A stretch of 64,000 bases of DNA from Bradyrhizobium genosp. L (lineage in GTDB: Bacteria > Pseudomonadota > Alphaproteobacteria > Rhizobiales > Xanthobacteraceae). Shown piece by piece: positions 10,969-21,799 of the stretch. Numbering within the stretch: position 1 is the stretch's first letter; each line of letters begins with the position of its first letter. The notes under the pieces were generated by a model. That model did not search any database, was not told where the DNA came from, and worked only from the letters and a program-made list of their open reading frames with translations. A program made the translations under genes and the position numbers. Location: positions 6,510,001 through 6,574,000 of the forward strand of contig NZ_CP061378.1 of the NCBI RefSeq assembly GCF_015624485.1, in the 5' to 3' direction.

Positions 10969-11040
10969 GCGTCACTCCGTGCGGTTGGTTGAACCCCGCC
11001 TACAACGCTACAACGCCAACGCGACAGAATCCGTTCGATC

Positions 11041-11715
11041 TCAGGCGCCGACCAGCGCCTTCGCCGGCGTCGTCGCCTGCACCACGAGGCCGCGGGCGCG
11101 GGCATCCATCACGCCGACTGCGCGCAGGCCGAGCAAGGTCACGGTCTGCACCGCATCGCGCGATTTGGCGGGATCGTCGAGATTGGCCGGCGCCAGCGGG
11201 CCGACCAGCGCCTCGTGCAGCGCGCCGAGCAAGGCGGTGGCCGCGAGCGCGGTATCCTGCGCCGGCAAATGGCCGGCACGCACCGCGGCGTCGATCCGCG
11301 CCGCGAGCTCGCCGGAAATGTCGCGGCGGCTGGCGAGCCGCGAGGCGGTGACGTCGACGTCGACGGGTTCAGCCAAGATGCCCCAGGCGAGCTTGCGTTG
11401 CGACAGCACGTGGACCGCGATCGTCGTCACCGCGGCAGCCAGCGCCGATGACGGGCCGGGTGCGGCATCGGCGGCGCGGCGGATAGCGGTCAGTTCGTCG
11501 CGCGAAACTTCCGTGATCAGCTCCGAGATCAGCTCGGCCTTGGAAGGGAAATAGCGATAGACGGTGCCGGCCGCGACATTGGCGCGCACCGCGACCGGCG
11601 CGATCTGCACCGCGGCCATGCCGCCGTCGGCCGCGGCATCCCGCGCCGCCGTCAGAATGGCGCTGCGCCGCGCGGCGAGCCGTTTCACAACCTGATGCGT
11701 GCGCCGATAAACCAT
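11041..11715 (-). CDS. TetR family transcriptional regulator
   Basis: 224 aa. The N-terminal helix-turn-helix has the TetR pattern (ILTAARDAAADGGMAAVQIAPVA then AAGTVYRYFPSKAELI). The C-terminal ligand domain is typical in length. ATG at 11715 is chosen because GGGGGA lies about 9 nt upstream, although the frame is open to 11805. It is divergent from the membrane protein gene at 12079. Its ligand and targets cannot be read from the sequence. Confidence 0.88.
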   Translation of the reverse strand: MVYRRTHQVVKRLAARRSAILTAARDAAADGGMAAVQIAPVAVRANVAAGTVYRYFPSKAELISELITEVSRDELTAIRRAADAAPGPSSALAAAVTTIAVHVLSQRKLAWGILAEPVDVDVTASRLASRRDISGELAARIDAAVRAGHLPAQDTALAATALLGALHEALVGPLAPANLDDPAKSRDAVQTVTLLGLRAVGVMDARARGLVVQATTPAKALVGA

Positions 11716-12078
11716 GGCGTGACCGTCCCCCACCGGTGCGTCCCGCTGGCGCCCACCAGCGGAGAACACACGCGTCTTCAATGTTTTGTGCGATTGATCC
11801 CGCAACCGCTCGAAGAAGTGAACAACTATTCAGACCGATTGACAAGGTGGAATTGTAAGGATTTTGCGACACCCGCGTGGCGGCGCCGATGCTCTCCCCG
11901 CCATCCCGCGCGTGGTGAAGGTGAGATGGTGAATCGCAACCTAACGCGATCGCTCGATATCGAGACGTTGGCCCCGGGCGCGCGCATTTACCCGAATTTA
12001 TCGGAAGCCATGGTCCAGTGGCCGGCACCATCGCGCCCGATGGCGCTTGTGGATATCAGAAAGCGCGAACGCATCCTC
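11716..12078. promoter_or_regulatory. Divergent control region between TetR and membrane protein genes
   Basis: This 363-bp region has a clear A+T-rich patch at about 11815-11875. It includes TTGACA at 11839-11844, a possible -35 box for the plus strand, but no well-placed -10 box is obvious. Part of the region could be coding, because the downstream frame stays open through it (ATG at 11926 has GGTGAG just upstream). No hairpin or repeat was seen. Confidence 0.35.
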
Positions 12079-13569
12079 ATGTCACTCTCGATCACCAGCA
12101 GCGTCAGCCATCGGAGCACCGCGCGCGGACTGGTGCCGCTGTGCGCCGGTGTCGGCGCCTATCTGTTCTACCTCGCAGCCGGCGAGATCCTGCTGCGCGA
12201 TTCCGACACGATGTGGCAGATCAAGGTCGGGCAGTGGATCCTCGCCCATGGCGCGATGCCCACCACCGACGTGTTCTCGTTCACGCGCTTCGGCGAAGCC
12301 TGGATCTCGAGCTCGTGGCTCTCGCAGGTGGTGTTTGCCACCGTGTATGGCGGCGACTGGGCCGGGCCGGTGATCCTGTCGTCGATCGCGATCGGCGTCA
12401 CGGTTGTGATCTTCCTCAATCTGCTGAGCCCCTATTTCGATCCCGCGCGCGCGATCCTGATCACGGCGCTGGCGCTGCTGCTCTCGACCATCCACTTCCT
12501 GGCACGGCCGCATGTGCTGGCATTGCCGGTGGAGCTTGCGTTCATCGGCGGCCTGATGGCGGCCGCCGACCGCCGCACCTCACCGTCTTGGTTGCTGCTG
12601 CCGCTGATGACGCTGTGGGCCAATCTGCATGGTGGCTTCGTACTGGGCCTCGCGTTGATCGGACCGATCGGGATCGAGGCGCTGTGGGGCACCGAGCCTG
12701 CCCGTCGCCGTCAACTCGTGCTGCGCTGGGGATTGTTCGGCCTCGCCGCGCTCGCCGCGAGCTGCGTGACGCCCTATGGCTGGAACAGCCTGCTCGGCGC
12801 GACGAAAATCCTCAGCCTCGGCAAGCTGCTCAACTTGATCGGCGAGTGGAAGCCGGTCGATTTCGGCACATTCAACTTCTTCGAGGCCACGCTGCTCGGC
12901 CTGATCGGCCTCATCCTCTATCGCCGGCTCACCCTGTCGCTGCCGCGGATCCTGCTGCTGCTCGGCCTGATCTGGATGGCGCTGAGCCATGTCCGCAACA
13001 TCGAGGTGTTCGCCTTCGTCGCGCCGCTGGTGCTGGCCAAGCCGATCGCCGAGCAATGGGGAACCGCAGGCAGCGCCGCCGCGCGTTTCGAGGAGACCCG
13101 CTCGGCGCCGATCGTCACGATGCTGGCGGCGATCGCCATTCTGATCGGTGCAACGGTGACCACGACGATGTTTGTCGCCCAGCATAGCTTCAAATTCCTG
13201 CCGAGCTTCGAGCCCACCGCCGCCGTCGACATGCTGCAGCAGCGCCACGCCGAGCGCGTGTTCTCGACCGCGCCGTTCGGCGGCTACATGGTGAGCCGCG
13301 ACATGAAGGTGTTCATCGACGGCCGCGCCGAGCTCTACGGCGAGAAATTCGTACTCGACTATTACGACGCGCTCGACGCCCGCGACGTCGGCCAGCTGCT
13401 CGCGCTGCTCGACAAATACCGGATCGACGCCACGCTGCTGAGCTCGGACTCTCCCGCCGGAAATGCGCTAGATCACCTCAAGGGCTGGAAGCGGATCTAC
13501 AGGGACGACATTGCGGTAATCCACGTCCGCTCGGACGATGCGAAAGCGGATCCGACACACGCGAACTAG
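12079..13569 (+). CDS. Polytopic inner-membrane protein of unknown function
   Basis: About 496 aa with roughly ten predicted membrane segments (for example VPLCAGVGAYLFYLAAG, AILITALALLLSTIHFLA, LLGLIGLILYR), followed by a soluble C-terminal domain of about 110 aa (FSTAPFGGYMVSRDMKVFIDG, ELYGEKFVLDYYDALD). The overall plan, a membrane domain plus a periplasmic tail with an early acidic DSDTMWQIKVGQWIL, resembles GT-C-like glycosyltransferases, but I do not recognise a named family. The start is uncertain. ATG at 12079 fits the first membrane helix, and upstream in-frame ATGs at 12041 and 11926 are possible. Confidence 0.7.
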   Translation: MSLSITSSVSHRSTARGLVPLCAGVGAYLFYLAAGEILLRDSDTMWQIKVGQWILAHGAMPTTDVFSFTRFGEAWISSSWLSQVVFATVYGGDWAGPVILSSIAIGVTVVIFLNLLSPYFDPARAILITALALLLSTIHFLARPHVLALPVELAFIGGLMAAADRRTSPSWLLLPLMTLWANLHGGFVLGLALIGPIGIEALWGTEPARRRQLVLRWGLFGLAALAASCVTPYGWNSLLGATKILSLGKLLNLIGEWKPVDFGTFNFFEATLLGLIGLILYRRLTLSLPRILLLLGLIWMALSHVRNIEVFAFVAPLVLAKPIAEQWGTAGSAAARFEETRSAPIVTMLAAIAILIGATVTTTMFVAQHSFKFLPSFEPTAAVDMLQQRHAERVFSTAPFGGYMVSRDMKVFIDGRAELYGEKFVLDYYDALDARDVGQLLALLDKYRIDATLLSSDSPAGNALDHLKGWKRIYRDDIAVIHVRSDDAKADPTHAN

Positions 13570-13610
13570 CCGGTCCCGTCGTCCTGAGGTCGACTAGGAA
13601 GCCTCGGGCT

Positions 13611-13713
13611 AGAGCATTTTCGGTTCTGATTGAATCAGAACCGAAGCTCTAGCTTTTTGTTTTGACGCGTTTTCTTCACGCGAACCGGTATCCACTTCGC
13701 TCGAAAACGCTCT
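13611..13713. repeat. About 100-bp palindromic intergenic repeat
   Basis: The element begins AGAGCATTTTCGG and ends CGAAAACGCTCT, so the ends are inverted repeats. It contains an internal near-perfect palindrome (GGTTCTGATT-G-AATCAGAACC at 13622-13642). It fills the convergent gap between the membrane protein and the binding protein gene and could act as a transcription stop for either. This kind of element recurs in rhizobial genomes (recall). Confidence 0.65.
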
Positions 13714-13719
13714 AATCCC

Positions 13720-14925
13720 TCAATTCCCAGTCTGCAGCTCGCCGAAGCGGTCCCAGCTCTTGCCGTTGAAGCGCATGAACTGCATCTGGTCGACCGGGAT
13801 GTGATCGGTCGGCGAGGTGTTGAGCCGGATGCCCGGCAGCAGCATCGGCAGCTCCAGGTTCTTGATCGCGAACGCCTGCTTCAGGATGTTCTCGCTGGAG
13901 AGATCGTCGCCACAGGCCTTCAGCACCGCCTCCATCGCCATCGCGCTGTTGTAGGCGTTGACATAGTTGGTGTCGCGCTGGTCGCCGTCGGGCACGTATT
14001 TGGTCATGAACGCGTGCCAGTCCTTCATGCCGGGATCGTCCTTCCACGCCGGATCGTCGGGATCCTTCACATAGGCCGTGGAGATGATGCCGGTGCCGGC
14101 CTCCACGCCCGCAGGCTCCATCACGGTCGAGATCCAGACCGCGGTGTTGGACAGGAAGGTCAGCGGACGCCAGCCGATCTCGAAGGCCTTGCGGATCGAC
14201 TGCGCCGCGAATTTCGGCGTCGCAGCGATCACGAAGACGTCGGCGCCGGAGGCCTTCAGCTTGACGATCTGCGAGTCGATGGTCGGGTCCGTGATCTCAT
14301 AGGTCGCGACGGTGACGACGGCATCGTATTTCTCGCCGAGCGCATCCTTGAGGCCCGCCAGGTAGTCGCGTCCGTAATCGTCGTTCTGCGCGATCACGGC
14401 GAATCGCGCATTCGGGTTCTTCGCCAGCGCGTAGCGCGCATAGAGCCGCGCCTCGTAGCGGAACGGGGCCTGCACGCCCATCGCCACCTGCGGAAACTGC
14501 GTGACGTCGCCGAATTTCGAGGCACCCGAGCCGAGGAACAGCTGCGGGATGTTCTTGCCTTGCAGGTATTTTGCGATCGCGGTGTTGTGCGCGGTGCCGA
14601 TCGAGGAGAAGATCACCGCCACCTCGTCGCTCTCGACCAGGCGGCGCGTCTGCTCCACCGTCTTCGGCGGCGCATAGGAATCATCGAGCGAGATGAAGTT
14701 CACCTTGCGCCCGTTGATGCCGCCGCGCTCGTTCAGCATCCTGAAATAGCCGACCTCGCCCCGGCCCAGCGCGCCGAACGCCGACACCGGGCCGCTGTAC
14801 GGCATGGTCTGGCCGATCCTGATCTCGGTCGCGGTGACGCCGCGCATCTCGGCTGAACCCGATGCCGCCGGCCAAGCCAAAACCGCAAGCGCGCAAAGAG
14901 CGCCAACGCCCCCGACGAAACGCAT
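13720..14925 (-). CDS. Branched-chain amino acid-type ABC transporter substrate-binding protein
   Basis: 401 aa with a signal peptide (MRFVGGVGALCALAVLAW, cleavage near GSAEM) followed by a periplasmic-binding fold of the LivJ type (TEIRIGQTMPYSGPVSAFG, FRMLNERGGINGRKVNFISLDDSYAPPKTVEQTRRLVE). The ATG at 14925 has GGGGGAGG 8 nt upstream, and an in-frame extension to 15024 lacks this. No permease or ATPase genes are adjacent, so it is an orphan binding protein that must work with a transporter encoded elsewhere. Its substrate may be an amino acid, amide or aromatic acid. Confidence 0.9.
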   Translation of the reverse strand: MRFVGGVGALCALAVLAWPAASGSAEMRGVTATEIRIGQTMPYSGPVSAFGALGRGEVGYFRMLNERGGINGRKVNFISLDDSYAPPKTVEQTRRLVESDEVAVIFSSIGTAHNTAIAKYLQGKNIPQLFLGSGASKFGDVTQFPQVAMGVQAPFRYEARLYARYALAKNPNARFAVIAQNDDYGRDYLAGLKDALGEKYDAVVTVATYEITDPTIDSQIVKLKASGADVFVIAATPKFAAQSIRKAFEIGWRPLTFLSNTAVWISTVMEPAGVEAGTGIISTAYVKDPDDPAWKDDPGMKDWHAFMTKYVPDGDQRDTNYVNAYNSAMAMEAVLKACGDDLSSENILKQAFAIKNLELPMLLPGIRLNTSPTDHIPVDQMQFMRFNGKSWDRFGELQTGN

Positions 14926-15099
14926 CGACACGACCTCCCCCTTTTTCGGCACCTTCGAACTGTGGCCGTTTGGAGCGTCGATTAACCCGCTCCGGGATGA
15001 GCAAACCATGCCATGCTTGCACAAGGGACGCCATTCCCAATTGCCTCGCGTCGCAACAACCGCAACGCAGTCTCGCCGAGCGCATAGAGATCCCCGCGC

Positions 15100-15981
15100 C
15101 TAGCTGTAGTAGTCAAATTCGCTTAGCTCGGTGTCCAATGCGGCGGCGCACGTATAGAGAAAATCTTCGGTCACCCTCGGCGTGGCTTCGATCAGTTGGC
15201 CCTTCAAATCGGGCACGTAGAGTGGCATCTCCCTGCCAAAGCCGATGATGATCCCGAAGCGATTGCACAACCCGCCAGCCTGCGGGCTCGTGTTACCGCT
15301 TGCTCCATCCACGATCTCTGCGATCCGGTCCCGCGGGCAAAATGTGCGTCCGCAAGCCGGACAAGTCCGGCGAATTTTCGATGTTGCAAGCCAACCTCTT
15401 CCATCATCATACCCGAGGTCGTTCCCGCAGCTGCACTCCGTGCCTATCTGTCGCGCGACGCCATAATTGTCGGTGCGTGGATTGATGAAGTCATCGGATA
15501 TCTCCAGAAGGAGACTGTGGCGAAACTGACGGTTACCCTCGTATACCGACTCGGAGAGCGTCTGCATCGGATACGTTGCGCGCTGATCCCCTTCCCATCG
15601 AATCAGCGTGTAGGGATTTGCAAGCGCAGACAGAGCCTCTCCAGTTGGAGGAATCGAAAATGGCATCCATGGCGTTCGACGCGAAGCGGCCTGAGCTTGG
15701 CCCGGAGCCTTTCGAGCTCCAGCCAATAATCGTCCCCAAAATCCCGGGCGCGGCTCGGGCGCCCGCCGCTGCTCGACGGAGTGCTCTCCATATGCTGACT
15801 TTGTCAGAAAGCTTGCGGCCGATTGCGATACTCGATCGGTTGCCTTCTGCACCGAAGCGGCTTCTGGACAAACAATATATCCCTTCTCGCACCACACTTC
15901 GATCAAAGCGACGATCCGCTCTGGCTCAGGACGGACGGTGTTGTCTCGGGGAATCAAATAGTGTGAATAATTCACGCCCAT
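15100..15981 (-). CDS. Unrecognised protein with a zinc-ribbon-like cysteine cluster
   Basis: 293 aa with no signal peptide or membrane segment. It starts GVNYSHYLIPRDNTVRPEPE and carries four cysteines arranged like a zinc ribbon (C183, C185, C207, C210, plus C215). A flexible Pro/Ala/Arg stretch lies at about 70-105. I do not know a function. Proteins with this opening occur scattered through Proteobacteria, from memory. G+C appears lower than in the neighbours. ATG at 15981 has GGAG about 9 nt upstream, and an in-frame ATG at 16074 would add 31 residues that look non-coding. The gene is isolated. Confidence 0.7.
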   Translation of the reverse strand: MGVNYSHYLIPRDNTVRPEPERIVALIEVWCEKGYIVCPEAASVQKATDRVSQSAASFLTKSAYGEHSVEQRRAPEPRPGFWGRLLAGARKAPGQAQAASRRTPWMPFSIPPTGEALSALANPYTLIRWEGDQRATYPMQTLSESVYEGNRQFRHSLLLEISDDFINPRTDNYGVARQIGTECSCGNDLGYDDGRGWLATSKIRRTCPACGRTFCPRDRIAEIVDGASGNTSPQAGGLCNRFGIIIGFGREMPLYVPDLKGQLIEATPRVTEDFLYTCAAALDTELSEFDYYS

Positions 15982-16098
15982 GGGCCGCTCCGGCTCTGCC
16001 TTTGGGTCGGCACGATCCGTACCTGCGCAACAGCACTCGAAGCTTGTCATGCCCCCGCAAGGTGCGCCACTCACAACGGTGATGCGTACAACAGGCGG

Positions 16099-16518
16099 CT
16101 ACTTCGATCCGCTGCCCCGCTCCTTCGCCGGAATCACGAACTTCAATCCCGACCAGACCGCATCGACCGCGCAGACCTTGATATCGACGAGGCCGGCTGC
16201 GAGCCCGATCTCACGCACCGCCGTGTCGCTGAGATCGGTCGCAACACCCGAGCTCTTCTTCGGCCACGACACCCAGATCATGCCGTCCGGTGCGATCGCC
16301 TGCCGATAGCTGCGCAGTTTGCCGGCAAGCCCGTCCGACTCGGCCGCGAACAGATGCACGGCGTCGAGCGGGCCCTTCGCGGTCTTCGCCATCCGCAGGT
16401 CAGCCGGCAGCTCACCGACGATCTCGCGATAGGGCACCGACAACCCGTCCACAAAAATACAAAAGCCCGGCTTGAGGCCGAGCTTTTGCACAACTGGTTT
16501 GCCGGAAGCCTCGGCCAT
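16099..16518 (-). CDS. DUF3052 domain protein
   Basis: 139 aa matching DUF3052-type proteins: KLGLKPGFCIFVDGLSVPYREIV near the N-terminus, then LFAAESDGLAGKLRSYRQAIAPDGMIWVSWPKK, and a C-terminal VWSGLKFVIPAKER. The function is unknown. The fold is small and soluble. The ATG lies only 12 nt after the ftsH stop on the same strand, so it is probably co-transcribed with ftsH. Confidence 0.8.
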   Translation of the reverse strand: MAEASGKPVVQKLGLKPGFCIFVDGLSVPYREIVGELPADLRMAKTAKGPLDAVHLFAAESDGLAGKLRSYRQAIAPDGMIWVSWPKKSSGVATDLSDTAVREIGLAAGLVDIKVCAVDAVWSGLKFVIPAKERGSGSK

Positions 16519-16530
16519 GGCGATCTTGGC

Positions 16531-18453
<1,923 letters not shown>

Positions 18454-18712
18454 GGTCTTCCTTCGGTGGTCGCGCGGATCGCGGCCTCTCTCATCCTTTG
18501 GGCAGGCTCTGTGGGAATCCCCAGGGAATCCATCCCGTCGATGGCATACAATCTAGGTGCCACTGGGGTCGATGCCAAGGGAACCACACATGACTATTTA
18601 CCGCATCCTAGCGCGATTCCCGGTCAAATAATGACGCAAAATCCGGTGTTTTTCGGGGGTGGTTAAGCCTCCCTGCGGGAATATTACAATCATTGAAACA
18701 ATCGAACCGCGC

Positions 18713-19735
18713 TCAGCTGGAACGCGTGCGGCGCGGTGGCGCCGGTTCGACCCTGATGCGGCCGCCGGAAAGGCCGATGACGGCCCCGGCAAGGGTCTGT
18801 TTCAGCTTGCCTTCGCGTTCCCCGAGGGCCCGGTCCAGCGCAACGAGCAGGGTTTCGACCTTGCCGAGTTCAGCGGGCCCTTCATGTCCGCTGCGGTCGA
18901 TCGCGCGCTTGAGCAGGCGGAGCCGGATCTCCTCGGGCATCGCGGCAAACAGCGCGGCGTCGAAGCCGGCGCGCCCGACGTCGGCGTCCTTCAACGCGAG
19001 GTAGTTCTCGGCGCCGTCGACCAGCACCTCCACCGCAGCATTGGCGCGCGCAAGCCGGGTGGCGAGCCGCGCCAGGCTCCTCGCATCGCCGCCCTCCTCC
19101 GCGAGAGCAGGCATCAGCGCGCGCAGCCGCGGACGGGTGAACGCCAGATCGCGATTGGTTGGATCGTCGGCAAAATCGATCCGCGCCTTGTTCAGCGTCG
19201 CGACCAGCCGCGCCTTGGGCATCTCGAGCAGCGGCCGCACCAGCAAGATCTCGTCGCGCGCGCTTTCGCGCGCCATCGCCGACAGGCCCGCGATGCCGCT
19301 GCCGCGCAGCATCCGCATCAGAAGCGTCTCGGCCTGGTCGTCGCGGGTATGCGCGGTCAGGATGTGGCTGGCGCCATGCTTGCGCGCGGCCTGCGTCAGC
19401 AAGCGATAGCGCGCCTCGCGCGCAGCCGCCGGCAATCCGGCCTTCGGCTTGGGCCCGCGCCAGCGCAAGGTGTGATGCGGCAGATCGAGGCTCTGTGCCA
19501 GCCGCTTGACATCGCGGGCTTCGCGGGCCGCTTCCGGGCGCAGGCCGTGGTCGATGGTGACGGCAATCAGCCGCGGCCCGCGCGCGATGGCGCGGCGCCA
19601 GCGCGCGGCGAGCCACAACAGCGCGACTGAATCGGGACCGCCGGAGACCGCAAGCACGATCGCCGGCGCGGACGCCAGGCCCGCGAACAGGCGTTTGGCG
19701 TCCCTTGCAGGGATGGCGGATCGGTCGTCGGGCAT
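18713..19735 (-). CDS. tilS: tRNA(Ile)-lysidine synthase
   Basis: 340 aa. The PP-loop ATP-binding signature LAVSGGPDSVALL lies near residue 30, followed by VTIDHGLRPEAAREA and HTRDDQAETLLMRMLRGSG, which are diagnostic of TilS. The enzyme attaches lysine to C34 of tRNA-Ile(CAU) so that it reads AUA codons, and it is essential in most bacteria. The length fits the shorter alphaproteobacterial form. It lies 52 nt downstream of cpoB and upstream of ftsH. Confidence 0.94.
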   Translation of the reverse strand: MPDDRSAIPARDAKRLFAGLASAPAIVLAVSGGPDSVALLWLAARWRRAIARGPRLIAVTIDHGLRPEAAREARDVKRLAQSLDLPHHTLRWRGPKPKAGLPAAAREARYRLLTQAARKHGASHILTAHTRDDQAETLLMRMLRGSGIAGLSAMARESARDEILLVRPLLEMPKARLVATLNKARIDFADDPTNRDLAFTRPRLRALMPALAEEGGDARSLARLATRLARANAAVEVLVDGAENYLALKDADVGRAGFDAALFAAMPEEIRLRLLKRAIDRSGHEGPAELGKVETLLVALDRALGEREGKLKQTLAGAVIGLSGGRIRVEPAPPRRTRSS

Positions 19736-19787
19736 TGCTCGAACCAGCGTGTCGCGGAAGGCCGGAGGCGACCTTCCATCGGCTGGT

Positions 19788-20822
19788 TTAGCATTTCACC
19801 CGCTTTTGCTCACGGTCGACGGCGGACTTCACGCCGCCGGATGCGCGCGGGTACTTGCGCGTCACCTCGCCGAAGGCGGCGCAGGCGGCTTCCTTTTCCT
19901 TCAGTGCCGCCAGCGACTGGCCGAGCCGCAGCAGCGCGTCCGGCGCCTTGGACGACTTGTCGAACTTGGTGGTGACGCCGAGGAAGGTTTCTGCCGCATC
20001 GCGATATTGCTGGCGCTGGAAATAGCTTTCGCCGAGCCAGTATTGCGCATCCGCGACCAGCGGATCGCTTGGATATTTCGTGGCAAAATTCTTCATCGTC
20101 TCTTCGGCAAGCGCGTAGTCCTTGCGCTGCATGTAGCCGATACCGAGATCGAACTCGTCCTTTGGCGTCGCCGACGGCGGCAAGGTGGTCAGGGCTGCGT
20201 TGGCACCGGGACCGGGGCCACGCTGCGGGCTGGTGTTGCCGAGGTCGAGCGGCTCGCCCGCCCCGCGGCCACCGGGCGCGCCGACCGCGGCATCGCTCTG
20301 CATCGGCATCTGGCCGCCGCCGAGCGCCCGCGGCGCGCCGGGGGCGTTCGGGTTCTGGTTGGGATCGAAGGCATCGTTGCGGCCGCGGCGGCCGGGCGCG
20401 GCTTGCGGCGCCGGCTCCTGCACGATCGGCGCGGGAGCCGCGATCTGCTGTTGCTGGTCATAGCCGCCCGGCTGCCGTCCATAGCCCTGCTGCGGCTGCT
20501 GATAGCCGCCCTGTGCTTGCGGATAGGCCGGTTGCGGATAGGCCTGGGGCTGCGCCGGCGGCGTCGCCGCAACGTTGGGCGGGGCGGGCTGCCCGGGCGC
20601 GCCGGGCGGCTGCCCGCCAAGCTGGCGCAGCCGCTCCTCGAGCTGACGGTTACGGTACTGCAGCTCCTCGTTCTGCCCGGTCAGCTGCCGCAGCTGGTTC
20701 TCGAGCCGCTCGATCCGCATCTCGGCGTCGGAATCGTCGGATTGTGCAAAGGCCGGAACGGAAACGACGAACATCGCCGCGATCACAGCGGCGGAGGAAA
20801 GGAGATTGAGCCTGGATGACAT
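19788..20822 (-). CDS. cpoB: Tol-Pal system protein CpoB/YbgF
   Basis: 344 aa. A signal peptide (LLSSAAVIAAMFVVSVPAFA) is followed by a trimerising coiled coil (MRIERLENQLRQLTGQNEEL), a long Pro/Gln/Gly-rich linker (about 80-210), and C-terminal TPR repeats (EFDLGIGYMQRKDYALAEE, AQYWLGESYFQRQQYRDAAE). CpoB links the Tol-Pal machine to murein synthesis in the periplasm. ATG at 20822 gives a clean signal peptide, and the frame extends to 20903. The linker is unusually long and low in complexity. Confidence 0.92.
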   Translation of the reverse strand: MSSRLNLLSSAAVIAAMFVVSVPAFAQSDDSDAEMRIERLENQLRQLTGQNEELQYRNRQLEERLRQLGGQPPGAPGQPAPPNVAATPPAQPQAYPQPAYPQAQGGYQQPQQGYGRQPGGYDQQQQIAAPAPIVQEPAPQAAPGRRGRNDAFDPNQNPNAPGAPRALGGGQMPMQSDAAVGAPGGRGAGEPLDLGNTSPQRGPGPGANAALTTLPPSATPKDEFDLGIGYMQRKDYALAEETMKNFATKYPSDPLVADAQYWLGESYFQRQQYRDAAETFLGVTTKFDKSSKAPDALLRLGQSLAALKEKEAACAAFGEVTRKYPRASGGVKSAVDREQKRVKC

Positions 20823-21000
20823 TTTGCCCTGACGACGAGATCGACGTGAAAAGCTGCTGACATTGGCGGATGGAGTACGCCAGAATTGTGACTGGCGCTT
20901 CAAATCCGCAACAATACCGGACGACTACGTGCCGGCGTCGAAACAAGCAAGTGCCGTTGGGTGGACGCTTCGTTCATCAAGCTGACGGAGCGATGACGGC

Positions 21001-21032
21001 AAAACAAAACCGGCGCCCAAAGGGCGCCGGTT
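21001..21032 (-). terminator. Rho-independent terminator after pal
   Basis: An 11-bp stem (AACCGGCGCCC, loop AAA, complement; 21008-21032) is followed on the minus strand by TTGTTTT. It lies 25 bp after the pal stop codon and upstream of cpoB, so it should end or attenuate pal transcripts before cpoB. Confidence 0.85.
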
Positions 21033-21057
21033 GAAACGTTCCAGCTTCAAGAAGCGC

Positions 21058-21537
21058 TCAGGAGCTTGCGTTCAGCACCGTGACGGCGCGACGGTTCTGC
21101 GACCAGCAGGAGATGTCGTTGCAGACCGCCACCGGGCGCTCCTTGCCGTAGGAGATGGTGCGCATGCGGCTCGGGTCGATGCCGCGCGAGGCGAGATAGG
21201 CGCGCACCGACTGGGCGCGGCGGGCGCCGAGCGCGATGTTGTATTCGCGGGTGCCGCGCTCGTCGGCATGGCCTTCGATGGTGAAGGAGTAGCGGTTATA
21301 GGTCTGCAGCCACTGCGCCTGCTTGTCCAGCGTCGCGGTCGCCTGCGGGCTGAGATCGGTCTGATCGCTCTCGAAGAACACGCGGTCGCCGACATTGACC
21401 ACGAAATCCTGCTGGCTGCCCGGGGTCGCGGCATTCGCCATCGCGTCGGAGCCCAGCCCATTCTTGTTGGCGCACGCGCCCATCGACAGCGCCACGGCCA
21501 GAACCGCGACCAACTTCATACCCTGGAGATATTTCAT
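21058..21537 (-). CDS. pal: Peptidoglycan-associated lipoprotein Pal
   Basis: 159 aa. The lipoprotein signal peptide ends in a lipobox (LSMGACAN). The OmpA-like domain carries the Pal signature FTIEGHADERGTREYNIALG and ends SQNRRAVTVL. Pal is anchored in the outer membrane, binds meso-DAP murein and is moved by the TolQRA motor. GGAGG lies 8 nt before the ATG at 21537, and the frame extends further upstream without such a site. A terminator follows at 21001-21032. Confidence 0.95.
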   Translation of the reverse strand: MKYLQGMKLVAVLAVALSMGACANKNGLGSDAMANAATPGSQQDFVVNVGDRVFFESDQTDLSPQATATLDKQAQWLQTYNRYSFTIEGHADERGTREYNIALGARRAQSVRAYLASRGIDPSRMRTISYGKERPVAVCNDISCWSQNRRAVTVLNASS

Positions 21538-21799
21538 TCCCGGAGCCTCCACGCTCGCGCTCTTCGTACTACCCAATCGGTCTACAGGGCGATGGTTAAG
21601 CGAACGTTCCGTCAACCTTGACGGGACCTTGCCGGACCCCATCAAATGCCAGCCAATGGCGAAAAGCGCCCCCGATGGTTAATGGGTTGTAAATGTGGCG
21701 TGACGGTGAAGGCAAGCGCCGATCGGCGGGAAAACTGAGCCGTAACTCAGCCGGATCCAGCCGATTCAGGCCCTCAAGTCAACGGTCCCGCCCTACGCC

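Noticed and set aside
21609..21624. Palindrome CCGTCAA-CC-TTGACGG upstream of pal as an operator
   Set aside because: The two-base loop and lack of any known regulator with this site make it too weak to list.
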